Below are positions 27,327 to 40,936 of a stretch of 64,000 bases of DNA, piece by piece (position 1 is the first letter of the stretch; every line of letters starts with the position of its first letter). Made by a program: the position numbers and the translations under genes. The notes under the pieces were generated by a model. It was not told the DNA's origin. It was given only the letters and a program-made list of their open reading frames with translations, and ran no database searches. This stretch comes from Branchiostoma lanceolatum (lineage: Eukaryota; Chordata; Leptocardii; Amphioxiformes; Branchiostomatidae), in the NCBI RefSeq assembly GCF_035083965.1, contig NC_089732.1, forward strand, positions 5,533,383 through 5,597,382, given 5' to 3'.

Positions 27327-30300
27327 GGCCGACTTCAGACCACCGACAAGTTCAGGACGCAGACCGGGATCTAGGGCGGGAGGAACAGCCAGACAGCCAA
27401 CAGGTATGGACTATTGTGTAAGAAGAAACCTGTCTAGGAAGACCACCCAGCGGAATGATAGAATCCGGTCGTCCGGCACGTGGTCTTCTCACAAAAAAGA
27501 GACTGACAAGTCAAGACAGAGACACAGATTTCAAAGTTCAAGTCCTTTAGATTTATTGGCAAGAATGCTGAACAAGTACAAGGTGTCATCCCTCAAAAAC
27601 AGCAACCACCTGCTAATGCAGCATGTTGTTATACTTAGCTGTAGTTTTTACAATGATCAACAGGGGGCATTGCAGCCTAGTTAGGTGTTGTTGATATAAG
27701 TCCTATTTTAATTTTTATACAGGAACATGTATTGCATGAACAGCTTCTGTTGAAAAAATTTACTCTTTGATTTTTCTTGCAGCAATGTCTCGAGCACCAC
27801 CAACTGCTATAAGACTTGGAACAGGGGTGAGTGTGTGAAAATATGCTACTCATCGATCCATTGCTTGGAGCTATTTTTCTAATGATTCTTCCATCTAGTC
27901 TTGAGTTATATTGATATGAAACCAACAAACCATCAGTAATATAAACATCCTTATATCATAATTCTTAGATATGCTTGTAACAAGCAGTTTGTAACTACCC
28001 AGTTTCTAGTGTTGTATTTTGGATACATTTGAACATATAAATGTTACTATTGTACATTTAAAATGTTACAATATGTTACCATTGTACATTCAAATGTAAA
28101 TAACCCAATCCCCCCCCCCCCTCTGTTCTGCAGGCACCTGGTACAGCCCGGCCAGGTACACGTGGAGGTGCTGCAGGTGGCTCAGGTGCGCATAATTATG
28201 TACCAAAATGAGAACAAAGACTTCCAGTGCTTTAAGTCTATACTAAGATGTCTTAAGCTCCATTAGAATAGTTACATCCATCATGCTTGGACCTAGCAGA
28301 CAATGTATGACTAACTTAAGTCTCTACCCAAATCAAAATCTCCTGATCTTCAGGCTAGAGGCATTTGTTTTGTAGAAATTGGTATTCATGTAAGAAATGT
28401 AAGAAAGAGTGTTTGATATCCTCAGTATTAGTGGTGTTATCTCTGATCTTGTTTCTTTGTTCTCCTTTAGTGTTGGGATCCCAAGTGAGGGTCGTTGACC
28501 GACCCATGACTCAGCAAGGCCTGGGTGGTATGAAGACTGGATCTAAAGGTAAGGTATATTCAATAGTACAGTAGCGGCATTCTTGTTAGATAACTTTAAA
28601 AAATGCTTGCAGCTAGATGTGCACAGGTTAGTTGTGACAGGTTTCTGTATTATGCCGAAGGCGGTTATACCAGCTACTACAGAAGTAGTATACAGAAACA
28701 GGTATATTATCAACTATACTGTGAAATTCCATGTAACATGGAATAGGTGGTTACAGTAAAAAAAAGATAGTCTGTGTCATGACAAGCTTGTTGCTTGTAG
28801 AATACAAAGATGATAATGAATATTTCATTATCTACATATTGAAACATGTCATTATTGTTAAATGAGTAAACCATGTTTTTTTTAAATTTTTTGCTGCAAA
28901 CATACAGGTCCTCAGAGACAAGTTCAAGACAGATCATTTTGGCTGGGCCAGCTACGGTAAGATATAGATTTAGCGTTCAAGAATATCTTATTGAAATGTT
29001 GCTCATAAAACAGTTCTGGGCTTTATGAAATATAACAAAATCTTTGGGAGTTTTAACTGAGACTTATGTCAGGTGCTCCCCCTACATTCCAGGTCTAAGA
29101 TACAGGAACTGCAGGCTGAGGTGACCAGGCTGACTAGAGAGAAGGAGACTCTTGAGCAGGAGAACTCTTCCTACCTGTCTTATGAGAAAAGGTGAGTCGG
29201 ACATCTTCTGAAGATGTGTTTAAGGATCAGCAATGTCCTGGCATAAATGTTCACAATGCACTGGACGGTTAAAACAATGCTCTTGTCGATGTTGTGTTGC
29301 AATGTGAATTTCTATATTACTACCCAAGCTGGGAAAAAAGTATCCTAGGATTAGAAGGAAGGTTACAAAACGGACAAATCTCAACATGTAGTCTAAAAAT
29401 GTACTACCAAATGGTATTTTTGCTATTTTTGTGAACCAGCCTTTTATGTGCCTAGTTATCATTTCATGCTGTCTTTAAAGAATAGCAATTATATTGGTGA
29501 TGGTAATTATCACTGTGAATGCCATCAACATGCTAGATTTTCATACAAATCAAATACTTTCATAATGAATGTAACCAATTGATAATTGTTGCATCTAGGG
29601 CTGAAACACTGGCCAGTGAACTCAGAGGCTTGCAAGGAGAGTTGGCCGACTACAACATGGTGTGTACTTTCTTCTGACACATTATCATTACAAATGGCAT
29701 CAGGATTTTATTGGAAGTTATTGTGTATATTACCCTTTGGTCTATGTCAATAATTTCCTCCTTTTTTCCAGCTTGTTGACAAGATAAACACAGATACAGA
29801 GATGGAGGAAGTTATGGAAGATTACAACATGGTAAGTACTTTTTCTGTATACATGTAACTTCTATCAATAGACTTATAAGGATATAGATACAGTAGTTCT
29901 ATAGACTAGACATTTGTGTACCTTTCCATACGTTAGTATGTCTGTTTGATTTAATTTTATTTCTTCCCTTGCAATTAGCCCTCGAACATGAGTTTGCAAT
30001 CAAATTATTATTACATGTATATAGGGAAGATAAAAATGATATTATATGTTTCCATGAACATTAAGTTGAACTGTATAACACAACAGAAAAGGAAATTTAC
30101 ACACAGAAGGTATTTTGTTAATATTTCATCCCTTGTTTTTACAGCTGAAAGTCCAGAATGACAGGGAAGAAAAGAACATGGACACCATTTTTACAGAGAG
30201 AAGACAGTGAGTTTTCTTAAAAGTTTTAGATTTTGTTGTTGTTGTTGGTTTGGAAACCTGTGTGATTCTCACGAATATAATTTGTTTTTTTTTGCTAAGC

Positions 30301-33300
30301 ACAGCTTCTATCTTGTATGTTATGGATGTTTATTTCCTTGTAAGTTGTAAAAATCTGACTATTCTGAAATTTCTTTATTACAGGAAAGAAGAACAGCTAA
30401 GACAGCTGGAACAGGAGATTGAACAGCAGCGCCGTCTGACAGACAGCTTGGTGGAGGGAATGGTACATATTCTCCCCGACCTAGACATTAGCAATTACAT
30501 TTCCAATTAATGGAATAGTACAATTAGAATTAGAAACTGTCAACACATGCAGGATTCAAGTTCAACCAGAAGTTACATACAAACAAATGAATGCTTGTAG
30601 TAGAGTGATATGTCGTTACTTGTTTGTATTTGACTACCGTATTACAGTTTTAATGTCAATGTAACTTTTTTCTCTCCTTTTCTGCAGAGTCCAGACAAGA
30701 AAGGCTTGTACAACCAGCTAAAGAAAGCAAACCTAGCATTGCTGGAGGTATGGGCCACACTTACTCCTTTACCTATATGGTCCGCACACTATGTACAAAA
30801 AGATGTACTTCTCATGTTCACAAAAAGGTCATACTTTATCTTGTCTGCTAGATACGTTTGCTCCATTTCCTTGTCATACCATCTGATACATACATATATA
30901 TGTCAATACATTTGTACATAATGTTTGTAGTTTAATTCCCTTGTTTGTGATAAGGTCAGCTTCTAACATAAAAATTCACCCGAATAAGATATACAATGTT
31001 GTTGAGTCATAAAAGTCAATTTTACATGTTGAACACTAGGATCTGGAGAGACAACAACAAGAGCTGGATTCTCTTAATATGAAGAGGGAGAACTTAGAAG
31101 ACGTGAGTACATATTCATTCATATGTATCATATTGCAACGAGATGATACAATGACTAAAACATTGGTGGCTAAGATGATTTTGGGGTATCTGATGGTGAA
31201 AATTAAAGCACTAGCATGAACTCACATTCATGCACGTTGTGTCGTTTTTGCAGGAGCTGTCGACGTCCACGATCAAACAGGAGGCGGTGCGCCTGTACGA
31301 GCAGCTTCACGAGCTACAGGAGAAACGGGACAACCTGATGGCGGAGGACCAGGCCAAGGGCTCGCCCGCCGAGGAGCGCGAGAAACTCCTCAAACAGGTG
31401 AAGGAGGACAACCAGGAGATCGCCAGCATGGACAGGCAGTAAGTACAATGTATCTGTATCTAATGGAAGTTGTATAATAGATGATAGTACATGTTTATTA
31501 AGTACTACAACAGGAAATCTTCAAACTTTTGCGCTGGTTTCAGTTTTGCAATTTTCACGATGACCTCTATACCATGAATTCATGACACAGTGAATATGTA
31601 TTTCCAGTGTATTTCTACTGGATACAGAATTGTTTCAACCACTAACTTAGAGCACGGTGGAAACCTCCTTTTCTCTCCTTCCGCGAAATAAAACCACCGC
31701 AAAATCTTTTTGCATATCAATTCATAGTTCATTGTATTTTGGCATATCTTATTACCTAGATGTCTAACCTTCATCAATGTCTAACTTCCATCAACTTTTT
31801 TGTGACTAGAACATTTCTTTGTTTCCTCAGAACGGGTGAGATCCGAGAGAAGATCAACGTTCTACAGGAGGAGATCCGCCAGCTGGACATGGATCTGGAG
31901 GAGCACCAGGGTGGGTTACCTGTCTCCCCCTGTAGCCACGTGGTATCATCCATAAACCTTTGTGGAAAAACATACTTTTGGAAGAGCCCATGTGTGGAAT
32001 GGGGCAATCAGTTATACATACTATTCTTGTGTAATGTGTGAGTATAAGAATGTAAATACCATCATAATAGACTTAACAAGTCTGCAAAGTTGTAAACTCA
32101 ATAAAGATTTCAAATGTTTCAAAGTTTGGTGTTACTTTAATTTGTCTGACTGTACACAATGTATATGATGAGACACACTCTCACTGTTTAAAACTCCCTC
32201 AGAAATAGCCCGGATAGACTGTCTCCTAGGTTCCACAGCCCCATGTTAGACTCTGAATCACATTTGCCATGGGAGCATGTTAGCCAAGGAGCTGGCCTGT
32301 GTAGGCCCCGGAAACAGTCTGGCTCCCAGGCTATTACCTACATTGTATTGATTTGTCAGCTTAGATCAAATGCTTACGGTACTTTTCTAGCATTGATAAA
32401 CTGAAAAATATTCTGCTTTTAGGTGAGAGGAACCTGAAGTACAAGGAGCTTAAGAAGAGAGAAGAGACCATGGATGAGTTCCTGAACAGCTTTGAACAGA
32501 CCAAGGGCTCTGAACTGGTTTGTTCCACGTCATACTTTGTGAAAAAATGATTTCTGTACATTCATAGAATATAAGAATTCATTCTGTTTATTGTTTATTT
32601 TCATGTGTTCAAATATTTAGAAACAATATGAAATACAGGATAAACAAGATTGGCAACATAAAAAAGATGTTGCCATGGCGACGGCGGTCTCTGTTAACGT
32701 TTTCGTTTTTAACCCACATGCAAATAAGGACCTCGCATAAATCATATCAGTAGATCACCTTCTCTACCAAAATAACACAAGTTGTCCAATGAATGAAAAT
32801 TTTGTTTTCACAAAAAAAGATATCGTACCATTTCCTCATAAATTATGTAAATGAGGCCCTCTATGCAAGATTTGTGTCTAATAGTGGCCACATTTACTTA
32901 ACTTCCAAATGGTGCAAAAATGAAATCTCAGTCATTTACCACTATGGATTTATAGTATTTTGTCATTAATTATGCAAATTAAGCATAAATTTGCATAATT
33001 GATATCTATCGGTATTTATCTCTTTCTCAGTTACATATGTCATGTGTTTGAGAGTCCTATAATAGAATGCAGCTGATTTATTAACTGTCCTCATTAATTA
33101 TGCAAATCAGATATTGCTAGGGGGTCAAACCTACAGGACATATTTTCCTAACAGAGCTATCCACCACTCAAAAATTATGACTATAGCATGTTCAGAAGAC
33201 GAGATTCGAAAGGTGAAAGTTCCCCTGCAGTACCATAGAAAGTCGCTAGGGGGCCCAAAATCCAATCATTACAAGGTCTCCCACAGACCTACCCACCTAC

Positions 33301-36300
33301 AAAATATGAAGACAATACATCCAGGCATTCTTGAGTTATCGTCCCATGGACTTTCACATTCCTGTACAATTCCTAGAATTCTTGCAATCTGCACACAATA
33401 TAGTAAAAATTTGGCTCGCCCCTGAGGCATCGCCAAAAACATGCAAGGGGAGCTAGAAGCCAATGTGGCTTTTCATGGGCCTCCCCTGAAAGTTGATTAT
33501 ATGACTGATTATAATTTCACATAATCAAAACTAAGCAAAATCAACAAAAGAAATAAGTAAAAATTATACCATAAATGCTCTTTGTAATGAAAGTTAGGGC
33601 ATTCCTGCTTTGAAGTTTTGAAAGTACTGTACTATAGTTGTATAATTCTGCGAGTACCTGACTGTCCACCATGTATATTGTACACATGCGTGTTCCATTT
33701 CTAACATTACTTCATGTGACACTGCAGGAAACTAAGGGACAACTGGAGGGCAACATTGTGGCACTTCTGGAGGCCTCAAGCAGGGTGAGTGAAGCTAATA
33801 TAAGCAGCAATAGAAGAAAACAATGCCCCTGCCCCTGACATGTTGCCAAAAACGTGACTGTAATTATAAAGGAGCATTTTTTTTCATTTGGGTAGGCCAC
33901 ACCAATTAATTTCTTGGTTAACAGATGTTTTTGATAAATTTTAGCACGAGGACATAATCAAAAAAGAAGGCTGGGGTGAAAACTTGCACCTGACACTGTT
34001 CATTCCCTGAAACTCTGTGCACCAAAGTACAAACTTTCCTCTGTGAAACTGTTTTCAAGTTGATTTTACAATCTAGCATTTTTTAAAGATTCCGTTGACC
34101 AAGAAATTAAATTGGTGTGGCCTTATTTGTAAACACGTCCAATGTCTGTAGCCAACCTCTGTTTTTTAGCCTAGTTTTAATGTTCATTGAAAAAGCCCCC
34201 ATGGCAAAAGCAGTCTGACAGGCTGCATAAAAGTTCTAAACGGGAACTATGCGGCTCCAGATGTCTTACTGAGGGATGACTGCGGTGGGATAGATGCCGT
34301 TTTTTCTGAGAAATGAGTATACAGCCAACCTCTGTTTGTTGTTGTTTTGCTCCTGATGTCTTACTGAGGGATGACTGCAGTGCGATAGATGTCAGTTAGC
34401 TGAGAAATGAGTATATAGCCAACATCTGTTTGTTGTTGTTTTGTTTTTGTTGACAGAAAATTACCCGCGCCCGGCACCTGCCAGGCGTGACCCAGCAGCA
34501 GCTGCGAACATAAGTTCTAAACGGGAACTATGCGGCTCCAGATGTCTTACTAAGGGATGACTGCAGTGCGATAGATGCCAGTTTTCTGAGAAATGAGTAT
34601 ATAGCCAACCTCTTTTAATTATTGTGTTGTTTTTGTTGACAGAAAATCACCCGCGCCCGGCACCTGCCAGGTGTGACCCAGCAGCAGCTGCGGACCCTTC
34701 AGGACGACCTGAACTTTAAGGAGACGGAGATGGAGAAGTCCAAGGCCACTGCCGCCAACCTGGCTGAAGGTCGGTACATTCAAGTCTAACGTCGCATACC
34801 GATCTGTTCAGGAACTTGCACTACGGTGAACAAAAAGCATACTGTAGTTCTTGTTTCTTTCACTGTAACTTTATGTTCCCTGTTTTCAAGGTCACCTCTG
34901 TACCGTGAGCTTCCGTGAAAAAAACTGTAGTTATTATTTATGATTCCTTCACACATCCGTTCTGTAAATCACTTGCTGCCACCGTGAAGTTAAAGTTCAG
35001 TAAAAAATTTTTCCTTACATCATGAAATTTTGTTACCGTGAAGATAAAGTGAATTACAGTACTTTTGAGATGCTTAATCAACCTGATTACATGTGATTGC
35101 AAGATTGTACAATATCTGTTTTTACAGCTTTTCAAAATAATTGTTTTTTCTTGAGCTGCTGTGCTAGGTTCACTGACCTCCCTGCAATGTGACAGTGTAC
35201 ATTTTCAGGCCAAAAATATGCTTAATTCTCTGGTGATTTTGAAATTCGCAGAGCTACTGGCAGTCAACAACTTCGGCAGAAGGTTGTTGCCAGGATTACA
35301 CCAGGTTTAACCTTCTCCCTGCTGCCTAACTCTGTAACCAATAGAGAATGGGGTCCAAATGCCTCCATCGGTGTGCTAACGGTTAACTAATGGACCTTCC
35401 AAATTCTGTACCCTCCAGAGAGCCAGAAGCTCCAGATGGACCTGGCGAAGGTTGAGCAGCTGGAGACTAAGATCACCACAGAGCTGGAGTCTCTCAAACA
35501 GAAGATACAACAGATGCACGAAGAACTGTCCACCTACGAAGACTTGGACAAACTCAAGGAGCACCATGAGGAGAAGAAAAGGGTGGGTTCTCAATTGTGT
35601 GTTCACTGTATTCGACAGTTTATAAAATGATAAAAGTAATCTTATATAACAGTAGTGTTAATCCTCTTTTTCGTAATCTTTGCAAAGAAAAGTGCGAATG
35701 GATTAGTGTCAAATAGATGAAAATAGATTTAGTTTCCAGACACATTACACTGTACAAAGCTAGGAGAATTTTTCTTTTGTAAGATCAAAAGAAAATTTGA
35801 GCATGATGTGGTGTTTGTCACGTGCCAGTAAATGATAATATTAATATTATGTTTCTTCTCTTAATCCAGAAACTTCAAGAGGACAAGGTGTTACTTATGA
35901 AGAGGCGGGACATGTTTAAAACAGGTAAGTGTGCGCTGTGTCTGATAGTGTCTCAGAAACAATTCTTTCAATACAGGCACATGCCACTCTGTTTATCTGA
36001 AGAAATTTTGATATGTCCCTTTCTAAACCCAACTGTTCAAGACATCTGAGTCTGAATTGGTCAGCCAAATTGGCGCAACATACCATCTTCTCAGGCACGT
36101 GGCAGTGGCTTGCTATCCAATGACTTGTCACTTTTTGTATACCATTTAACCATTCATATCTAACACTGACATACTGTAATTCTTGATTTGTTAACTGTAA
36201 CTTAATTTTAGCTAATTTAACGGTCACTAGTCAACAGCTAAAATTTCATCGTAGCAAATATTCGATCACTAATATGTGAGACAGTAATGTTTGTTCCCAC

Positions 36301-38873
36301 CGTCAAAACTAAGTGCCGTGACCTACTCCATTTTTCCCCAACCGCTATACAAAATGTATTTCCTGCCGCTATATTAAAGTGATTCACAGTATATAGCTAT
36401 CTAGATGAAGTAGTGTCTGCTGTCAGTTCTGTGACAGTTCGTGGGGAAAAAGCCTCACCTATGGCTTTCTGGGGTGTCCCTGTGGTGTAGTGGTCTGCGC
36501 CTTCTGCCTCTCACCACATCTGGTTCAAATTACTTGGACCAGAAGGACTGGGGTTCAAGCCCCAGGTAGGACACCTCTGGACAAGAGGCGCATCGAGTCA
36601 TACCAACGACTTTATAAAAATGGTACATACTTCTGAAACAGTATGGAAGTTAAACACACTTCACTGCCAGTAGACTAGCCCCCTGCTACAGTGATTGCAC
36701 CACAGTCTGGCCCAGGGCTATGGAACGGAGATGGGCACCACCCTATACATCAATAATGGTGTGGGAGGATTTTAACTTTAACTAAATGGCTTTCCGCTGT
36801 GTTCGCAGGAATGTCGGAGCTGTCGGCGCAGTACGACCTCCTAAAGGCCCAGCTGAACGACAACGAGACTCACACCCAGCTCAGTAACCTCCAGCGGAAG
36901 TGGCAGCACCACGAACAGAACAACTTCGTCATGAAGGAGTGTATCCTTTGGACTGTTTCACTTGTTGGTAGTACATTTCCTGTTGTGAAGGCCTACAGAT
37001 CTCCAGTACATAATCAGACTGGATACTGTACATGTTGACATTTTCGTAGTGGTTTAATGTTTGTGGTTTTGGTGGTGACGTCTTTATCTCGAACTTAAAA
37101 CAGCCGTGAAAATGCTTGTTCTATCTTCTGCCTTAAGCTTCCTACCCCATTGTTTAACCTACAAACTTAAATCCACCGCAAACACTCAAATTTCTCTCTA
37201 CCACAAAATTAAATCCTGGCCCGCAAACATTCATGCTCTTCAGCTCACTGGTCTATACACAAAGTGCACTATGTTATTGCAATGATATTGCAACCGTGTT
37301 ACACTTATTTAGAGTCATTTGTTTAGGGTTTTTTACTCAATGGTCACCACGTAACAAGACGTAAGTAATAAGGGCAAACTGACACATTAGGAAAAGTAGG
37401 ATTATAAAGGCTGCTCAGGAACATTCCCTACCCAAGTTTTAAAGTGGGAAATTTGTGTTAAGTATCCTACCCTATAGCACAACATGTGGGCCTTTCAGGG
37501 GTTTGAACCGAGGACCTCTTGATTCTGGTGCTACACACACTAACCATTACACATTGCTACTTATGGTTGTCTACGATTGATTATGCTAAGCCTTCATGAT
37601 GATGATTATGTACCCAAAATGTGACATGGGTGGTTGTTGATACCTGTGAGTCATAGAGACTGTGCCAACCCAGTAGCAGGAAGAGTAGTGGTGACACGGA
37701 CATGCTTCCTGTGATAAACATGGTGTTGACAGGAAGCCTGGCCACAGACATCTCACTCAGACTGGTCAGGGCTCGAAATAGTGGGTGTATGTGCACCCAA
37801 AATTGGAGCTGTGCACCTAATTTTTGACTGTGGGTGCACTGGTGCACCTAGATATATTTGTACTCTATAGGGTAACGGTTCTCTAGTACACTAGTACATG
37901 TATACAGAAAATTCTTGAAATGTAAGTATCAGAAAAATCAATATAACCTTTTGTTGTACTTTATTTGATGTATTGCTTGGTTAAAATTTGAAGTTAGCTG
38001 GATAGAAATACAGACTGCTGACATTCAACTTTATTTTATGTTGTGCACCCAAAATTCTTTCTGTGCACCTAATTTTTTGGGGGGTCTCCAAAAAAAGAAT
38101 TTCGAGCCCTGCTTGTACTACACACAGTCTCTTCTGGGGGTGCGGGTTAAAGTCGTGTTCAACCCCCACATTTTGGGTGGGGATTTCAATAGAATGTCGC
38201 AACATTTCCCCTTTCCATTTCTACTTCCTCTTATCGGAAACTCCTAAATGTTCATACGGGTTTTCTGTACTGTTATGACCTTATACTGTAAATGCATTTA
38301 AGTTTGTGTGCTTTTTATTTTGCGCGTAAGGGGAAAAAGTAGTGTTTGCGGCGGGTTTAAGTTCGTGGCAGCGCTATAGTCACATACTGCTACAGTATTG
38401 GACAAGAAATGTCGAAAAAATGTCGCCGCAAAAATATACATAAAACCACCGGTACCGCAAACATTTCTACTTTTCCCTTTATGGTTCAATCACTGTAGTA
38501 TGTAATCATTAAAAATTTGAGGTCTTAACCTGTGTCCTAAAATAGCTATATTGAATTAAATTTTACTAATTAGAAGCACTGAGAAAATTGAAAAGTCAAA
38601 TTTTATCACCGAAATTTAGAAAAATAATTTCTTTTAGTAAAAAAACTTTTCCAGCTAAGAAAAGCAGTAGTTTTGTCTAATTCTGATATTGAATCCTTTT
38701 GTGTGGTTGAAGAGTGTTTTATGCCACTTGATTTTCCCTTAACCAGCCTTTCAGTCATTGCCACAAAGACAATGGAGAGTGATTTCCGTCCGACGATGTC
38801 GAAAGTCACCAAGACTGTGGAGGATTATAACAAGATGCTTCAGGATCAGCTCAGCGGGCGGCCAGTGGCCTAG
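27327..38873 (+). CDS. IFT74: IFT74, intraflagellar transport protein 74 (initiator exon not found)
   Basis: Exons: 27327-27403, 27783-27826, 28134-28185, 28471-28548, 28908-28956, 29093-29191, 29599-29659, 29772-29831, 30145-30206, 30384-30462, 30688-30747, 31040-31102, 31254-31438, 31831-31910, 32423-32517, 33728-33784, 34643-34769, 35419-35582, 35870-35924, 36809-36940, 38755-38873. The frame is continuous and gives 598 aa plus a missing N-terminus (human 600). A basic Gly/Pro/Arg-rich head ([27 protein letters not shown]) precedes long coiled coils: [95 protein letters not shown]. The basic head binds tubulin with IFT81 in the family, and the coils form the IFT-B core. The first listed exon begins with the last base of a split codon and has no upstream in-frame ATG. 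An alternative start is ATG 27785-27787 in the second exon. Confidence 0.95.
33190..33360 (+). repeat. Dispersed repeat, IFT74 intron copy
   Basis: CTGCAGTACCATAG.AAG, CTAGGGGGCCCAAAATC, GACCTA.CCACCTA, ATGAAGACAAT, ATTCT.GAGTTATCGT also occur in order at 45640-45770. The preceding 32,700-33,110 is AT-rich with repeated ATTATGCAAAT strings. Confidence 0.7.
34229..34642 (+). repeat. Tandem duplication crossing an IFT74 intron-exon border, with a truncated exon copy
   Basis: The unit AGTTCTAAACGGGAACTATG ... GATGTCTTACT.AGGGATGAC ... GAAATGAGTATA.AGCCAAC recurs about three times. The middle copy ends in a full acceptor (TTTTTGTTGACAG) and the first 50-odd bases of the next exon (34457-34510, encoding [18 protein letters not shown]), then hits TAA. 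The true exon starts 186 bases later at 34643. Splicing to the first copy would truncate IFT74. Confidence 0.9.
34840..35061 (-). repeat. Second MITE family, IFT74 intron copy (inverted relative to 8984)
   Basis: TACTGTAGTTCTTGTTTCTT ... GTGAATTACAGTA. It matches the reverse complement of 8984-9171 along its length. Confidence 0.75.
36476..36780 (+). mobile_element. tRNA-derived SINE
   Basis: A Pol III A-box-like TGGTGTAGTGG lies at 36483-36493 and a B box GGTTCAAGCC at 36552-36561, followed by a non-tRNA body ending near ...GGGAGGATTTTAACTTTAACT. Body sequence (CAGTAGACTAGCCCC, GGGCTATGGAACGGAGATGGGC) recurs diverged at 54245-54375 and briefly at 60380. It sits in the last part of an IFT74 intron. 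The cloverleaf is not intact, so it is not called as a tRNA gene. Confidence 0.75.
37024..37242. repeat. Diverged TACTGTA-tip MITE copy in IFT74 intron
   Basis: TACTGTACATG start, GTTTGTGGTTTTGGTGG and AAACTTAAATCCACCGCAAA core; the right tip has decayed. Confidence 0.6.
37470..37580 (-). mobile_element. tRNA-derived SINE head, minus strand
   Basis: On the minus strand TGTAATGGTTAGTG (A box) is followed 40 bases on by GGTTCAAACC (B box, plus 37500-37509). It lies in an IFT74 intron. Confidence 0.6.
38284..38480. repeat. TACTGTAAATGCA-tip MITE copy in last IFT74 intron
   Basis: Begins TACTGTAAATGCATTTAAG and contains GGCAGCGCTATAGTCACATA, also present in the 11288 copy. Confidence 0.7.
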
Positions 38874-38881
38874 CCTCGTGA

Positions 38882-39220
38882 CTCAACAGTAGATGCATCT
38901 AACATTGAAAAACTATATCTGCTCACTTATCAAGACTGGCATAGAAGTCAGGGTATAGATTGCAATCTACTGGCAATTCTTCAATCAAAGTCTCTGTCAA
39001 CAAAGATCATGATCTCTGCCAGTACCGTTGGCAATGCTACAATTGCTAATTCTACCGGTAGCCTGGGAACTCAACAGTACCTAACCTTGAAAAACTATAT
39101 CTTCTCACATAGCAAAACTGGTATAGATGTCAGGGTAGAGATTACAATCTGACAGAATCTGTGATTCTAATAGTTGATTCAACCGACAATTCTTCATTCG
39201 GAGTCTCTGTCAACAGACGA
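38882..39220. repeat. Two-copy tandem duplication, unit about 187 bp, after IFT74 stop
   Basis: CTTGAAAAACTATATCT.CTCAC, AGTCAGGGTA.AGATT.CAATCT and AGTCTCTGTCAACA occur in the same order in both copies (about 38882-39005 and 39069-39220). Confidence 0.7.
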
Positions 39221-39884
39221 TTCTACTAGTACAAACAGAGACTCTAATCGAAAATCTCTACCCTGAAATAAACAAAATTATCATCAATGTAACATATCTA
39301 ATTCAATCTAGGAATTAAGTTAGAGAATGTTCCTCACATTCCAGTTTCTTTCCACATGTATTTTAGGTTTTGAGGAATTTTCACAAACTATGGTTAGTGG
39401 CAAAGTTAACATTATTGTAAATTTGTTACTTAGAGATGTATAAATGCGTGAGTTGTTTGTTTGTATATTTGTGTGTAACCTGGTAATATTTCTGTGTTGA
39501 GCAACTAGCGTACTATTTTGAATATCTTTTTTTTTTCAAAATGAGTGTAATTTTGGCAAAGAGGTTATGATGTTGTATATGATGTTACGTTTCAAAAGTT
39601 AGATATAAAAAGTCTTTGTGAATGAAAGAAAAGTCATCAAAAACACTTTGGGAAATACATTGCTCAATCAACAACAACTTTTACTGTGTTTCTTTCTCTA
39701 GATCGTTTCTCAGAATGTGTCCTCTCGTAGTGACCTCATGGGAAGCCATGACAGCATTTGAATCATTTCCTTCCAGCATTAGGAGGGTCCAGTCAAGTAC
39801 CAAGTCATGACCTCTGTAGAAGAAACTCCCTTCCTAGAGATTTTACATGTAAAAAGTCCAGGAGAGTTCAGGATTCAGAGTTCG

Positions 39885-40016
39885 CATTTGAACCAATATT
39901 AGCGCTACAATCACACAATGGAACGGCTTTTCGCTGTGGTTTTAATTTCGCGGTAAAGAGTTCACCTCGAAAACCGTGAACATAAAACCACCCTGAACAT
40001 TTCTGCATTTACAGTA
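39885..40016. repeat. TTTACAGTA-tip MITE copy, half element
   Basis: Contains TAGCGCTACAATCACA, CGCTGTGGTTTTAATTTCGC and the right end TTTCTGCATTTACAGTA; the left tip is absent. Confidence 0.65.
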
Positions 40017-40936
40017 GTCCTTGGGTAGTCTCTACCAGACTGACTGCGCTGGCTAACGGGGAGAATGATTTACCAGGGGAGTTTGGCTACCAAAGAGGTT
40101 GACCAGTGGAGGGAATTACCGTAGACTGACTCTCTTGACCAATTATTCCATCTTTTGCCGAATTTTGCAATCCGTACCCCCATAGAACCATAGGAAGGCG
40201 TGGTGGAGGCTAATTTTGGGGGGGGGGGGGATGATCATTAGAATGAAAACTCAATTGAGCTGCCAAAAGCAAGGAGGTTAACCTCCTTGCCAAAAGCGAT
40301 CCCGCAATATTCCACTACTTCTTTAACGTCAATTATTGAAATGAAGATTATAGTTACATCAACACATTACAAAATCCCTGCAACCCTTTATTAGTTAATT
40401 TGCTGGCTATTAAAGTGTGGCCCGAAATTTTTTGAATGGCCATATTTTCTTGTCAATCTGTTCAAGGATCAAACTTGCCACAATTCTTTTCAAGAGAGAC
40501 ACTTTTAGAAAAAACCATCAAGAATATCTAGGGAAACTAGCATTTGTCATTAAAAGACGTGTTTCCTCGACTGTAGCAAGAAGGGATTTGAGTAATTCTG
40601 CGAATCCGTCCTTATTTTTCATGCCCCAACCTTGCTGTACCTCTTCTGACAGTGCGTGTCTCTATACACTCTCTTCCGTGCTACTGGCACCGGAACCTAC
40701 TCAGTTCCCATTAAAATTGCAAATTTTCATTCATAACTTACCTCAAGGACAAGTAGTACAATCCAAAAGCGTCTCTCCCAATGTAGATAAGTGGATGTTA
40801 CAGGACGATACCAAACCGTAGTGGGGGTGGGCAGGATCTAGTGAGAGGAAATCCGTTCTTCCGATGTTGCACGCGCATACGTCCCAAAAGTCCTTGCGAG
40901 TTTCATTCATGAATCGGCCAGTGGCAGAGGTTTACA

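Larger units (their letters stand above)
38874..40936. other. IFT74 3' region and TIE upstream region
   Basis: Contains a two-copy tandem duplication (38882-39220), a candidate IFT74 poly(A) signal AATAAA at 39267-39272, a MITE-like repeat (39885-40016), a short GGAGGTTAACCTCC palindrome near 40290 and a poly-G run at about 40220. The TIE promoter should lie just before 40937. A 134-codon ORF at 40417-40821 has no recognisable similarity and was not called. Confidence 0.5.

Noticed and set aside
36483..36561. Possible functional tRNA gene
   Set aside because: A and B boxes are present but spacing and arms do not make a cloverleaf, and a SINE body follows.
40417..40821. 134-codon ORF between IFT74 and TIE
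   Set aside because: No recognisable domain, composition like intergenic DNA and no splice or gene context. Treated as a chance ORF.
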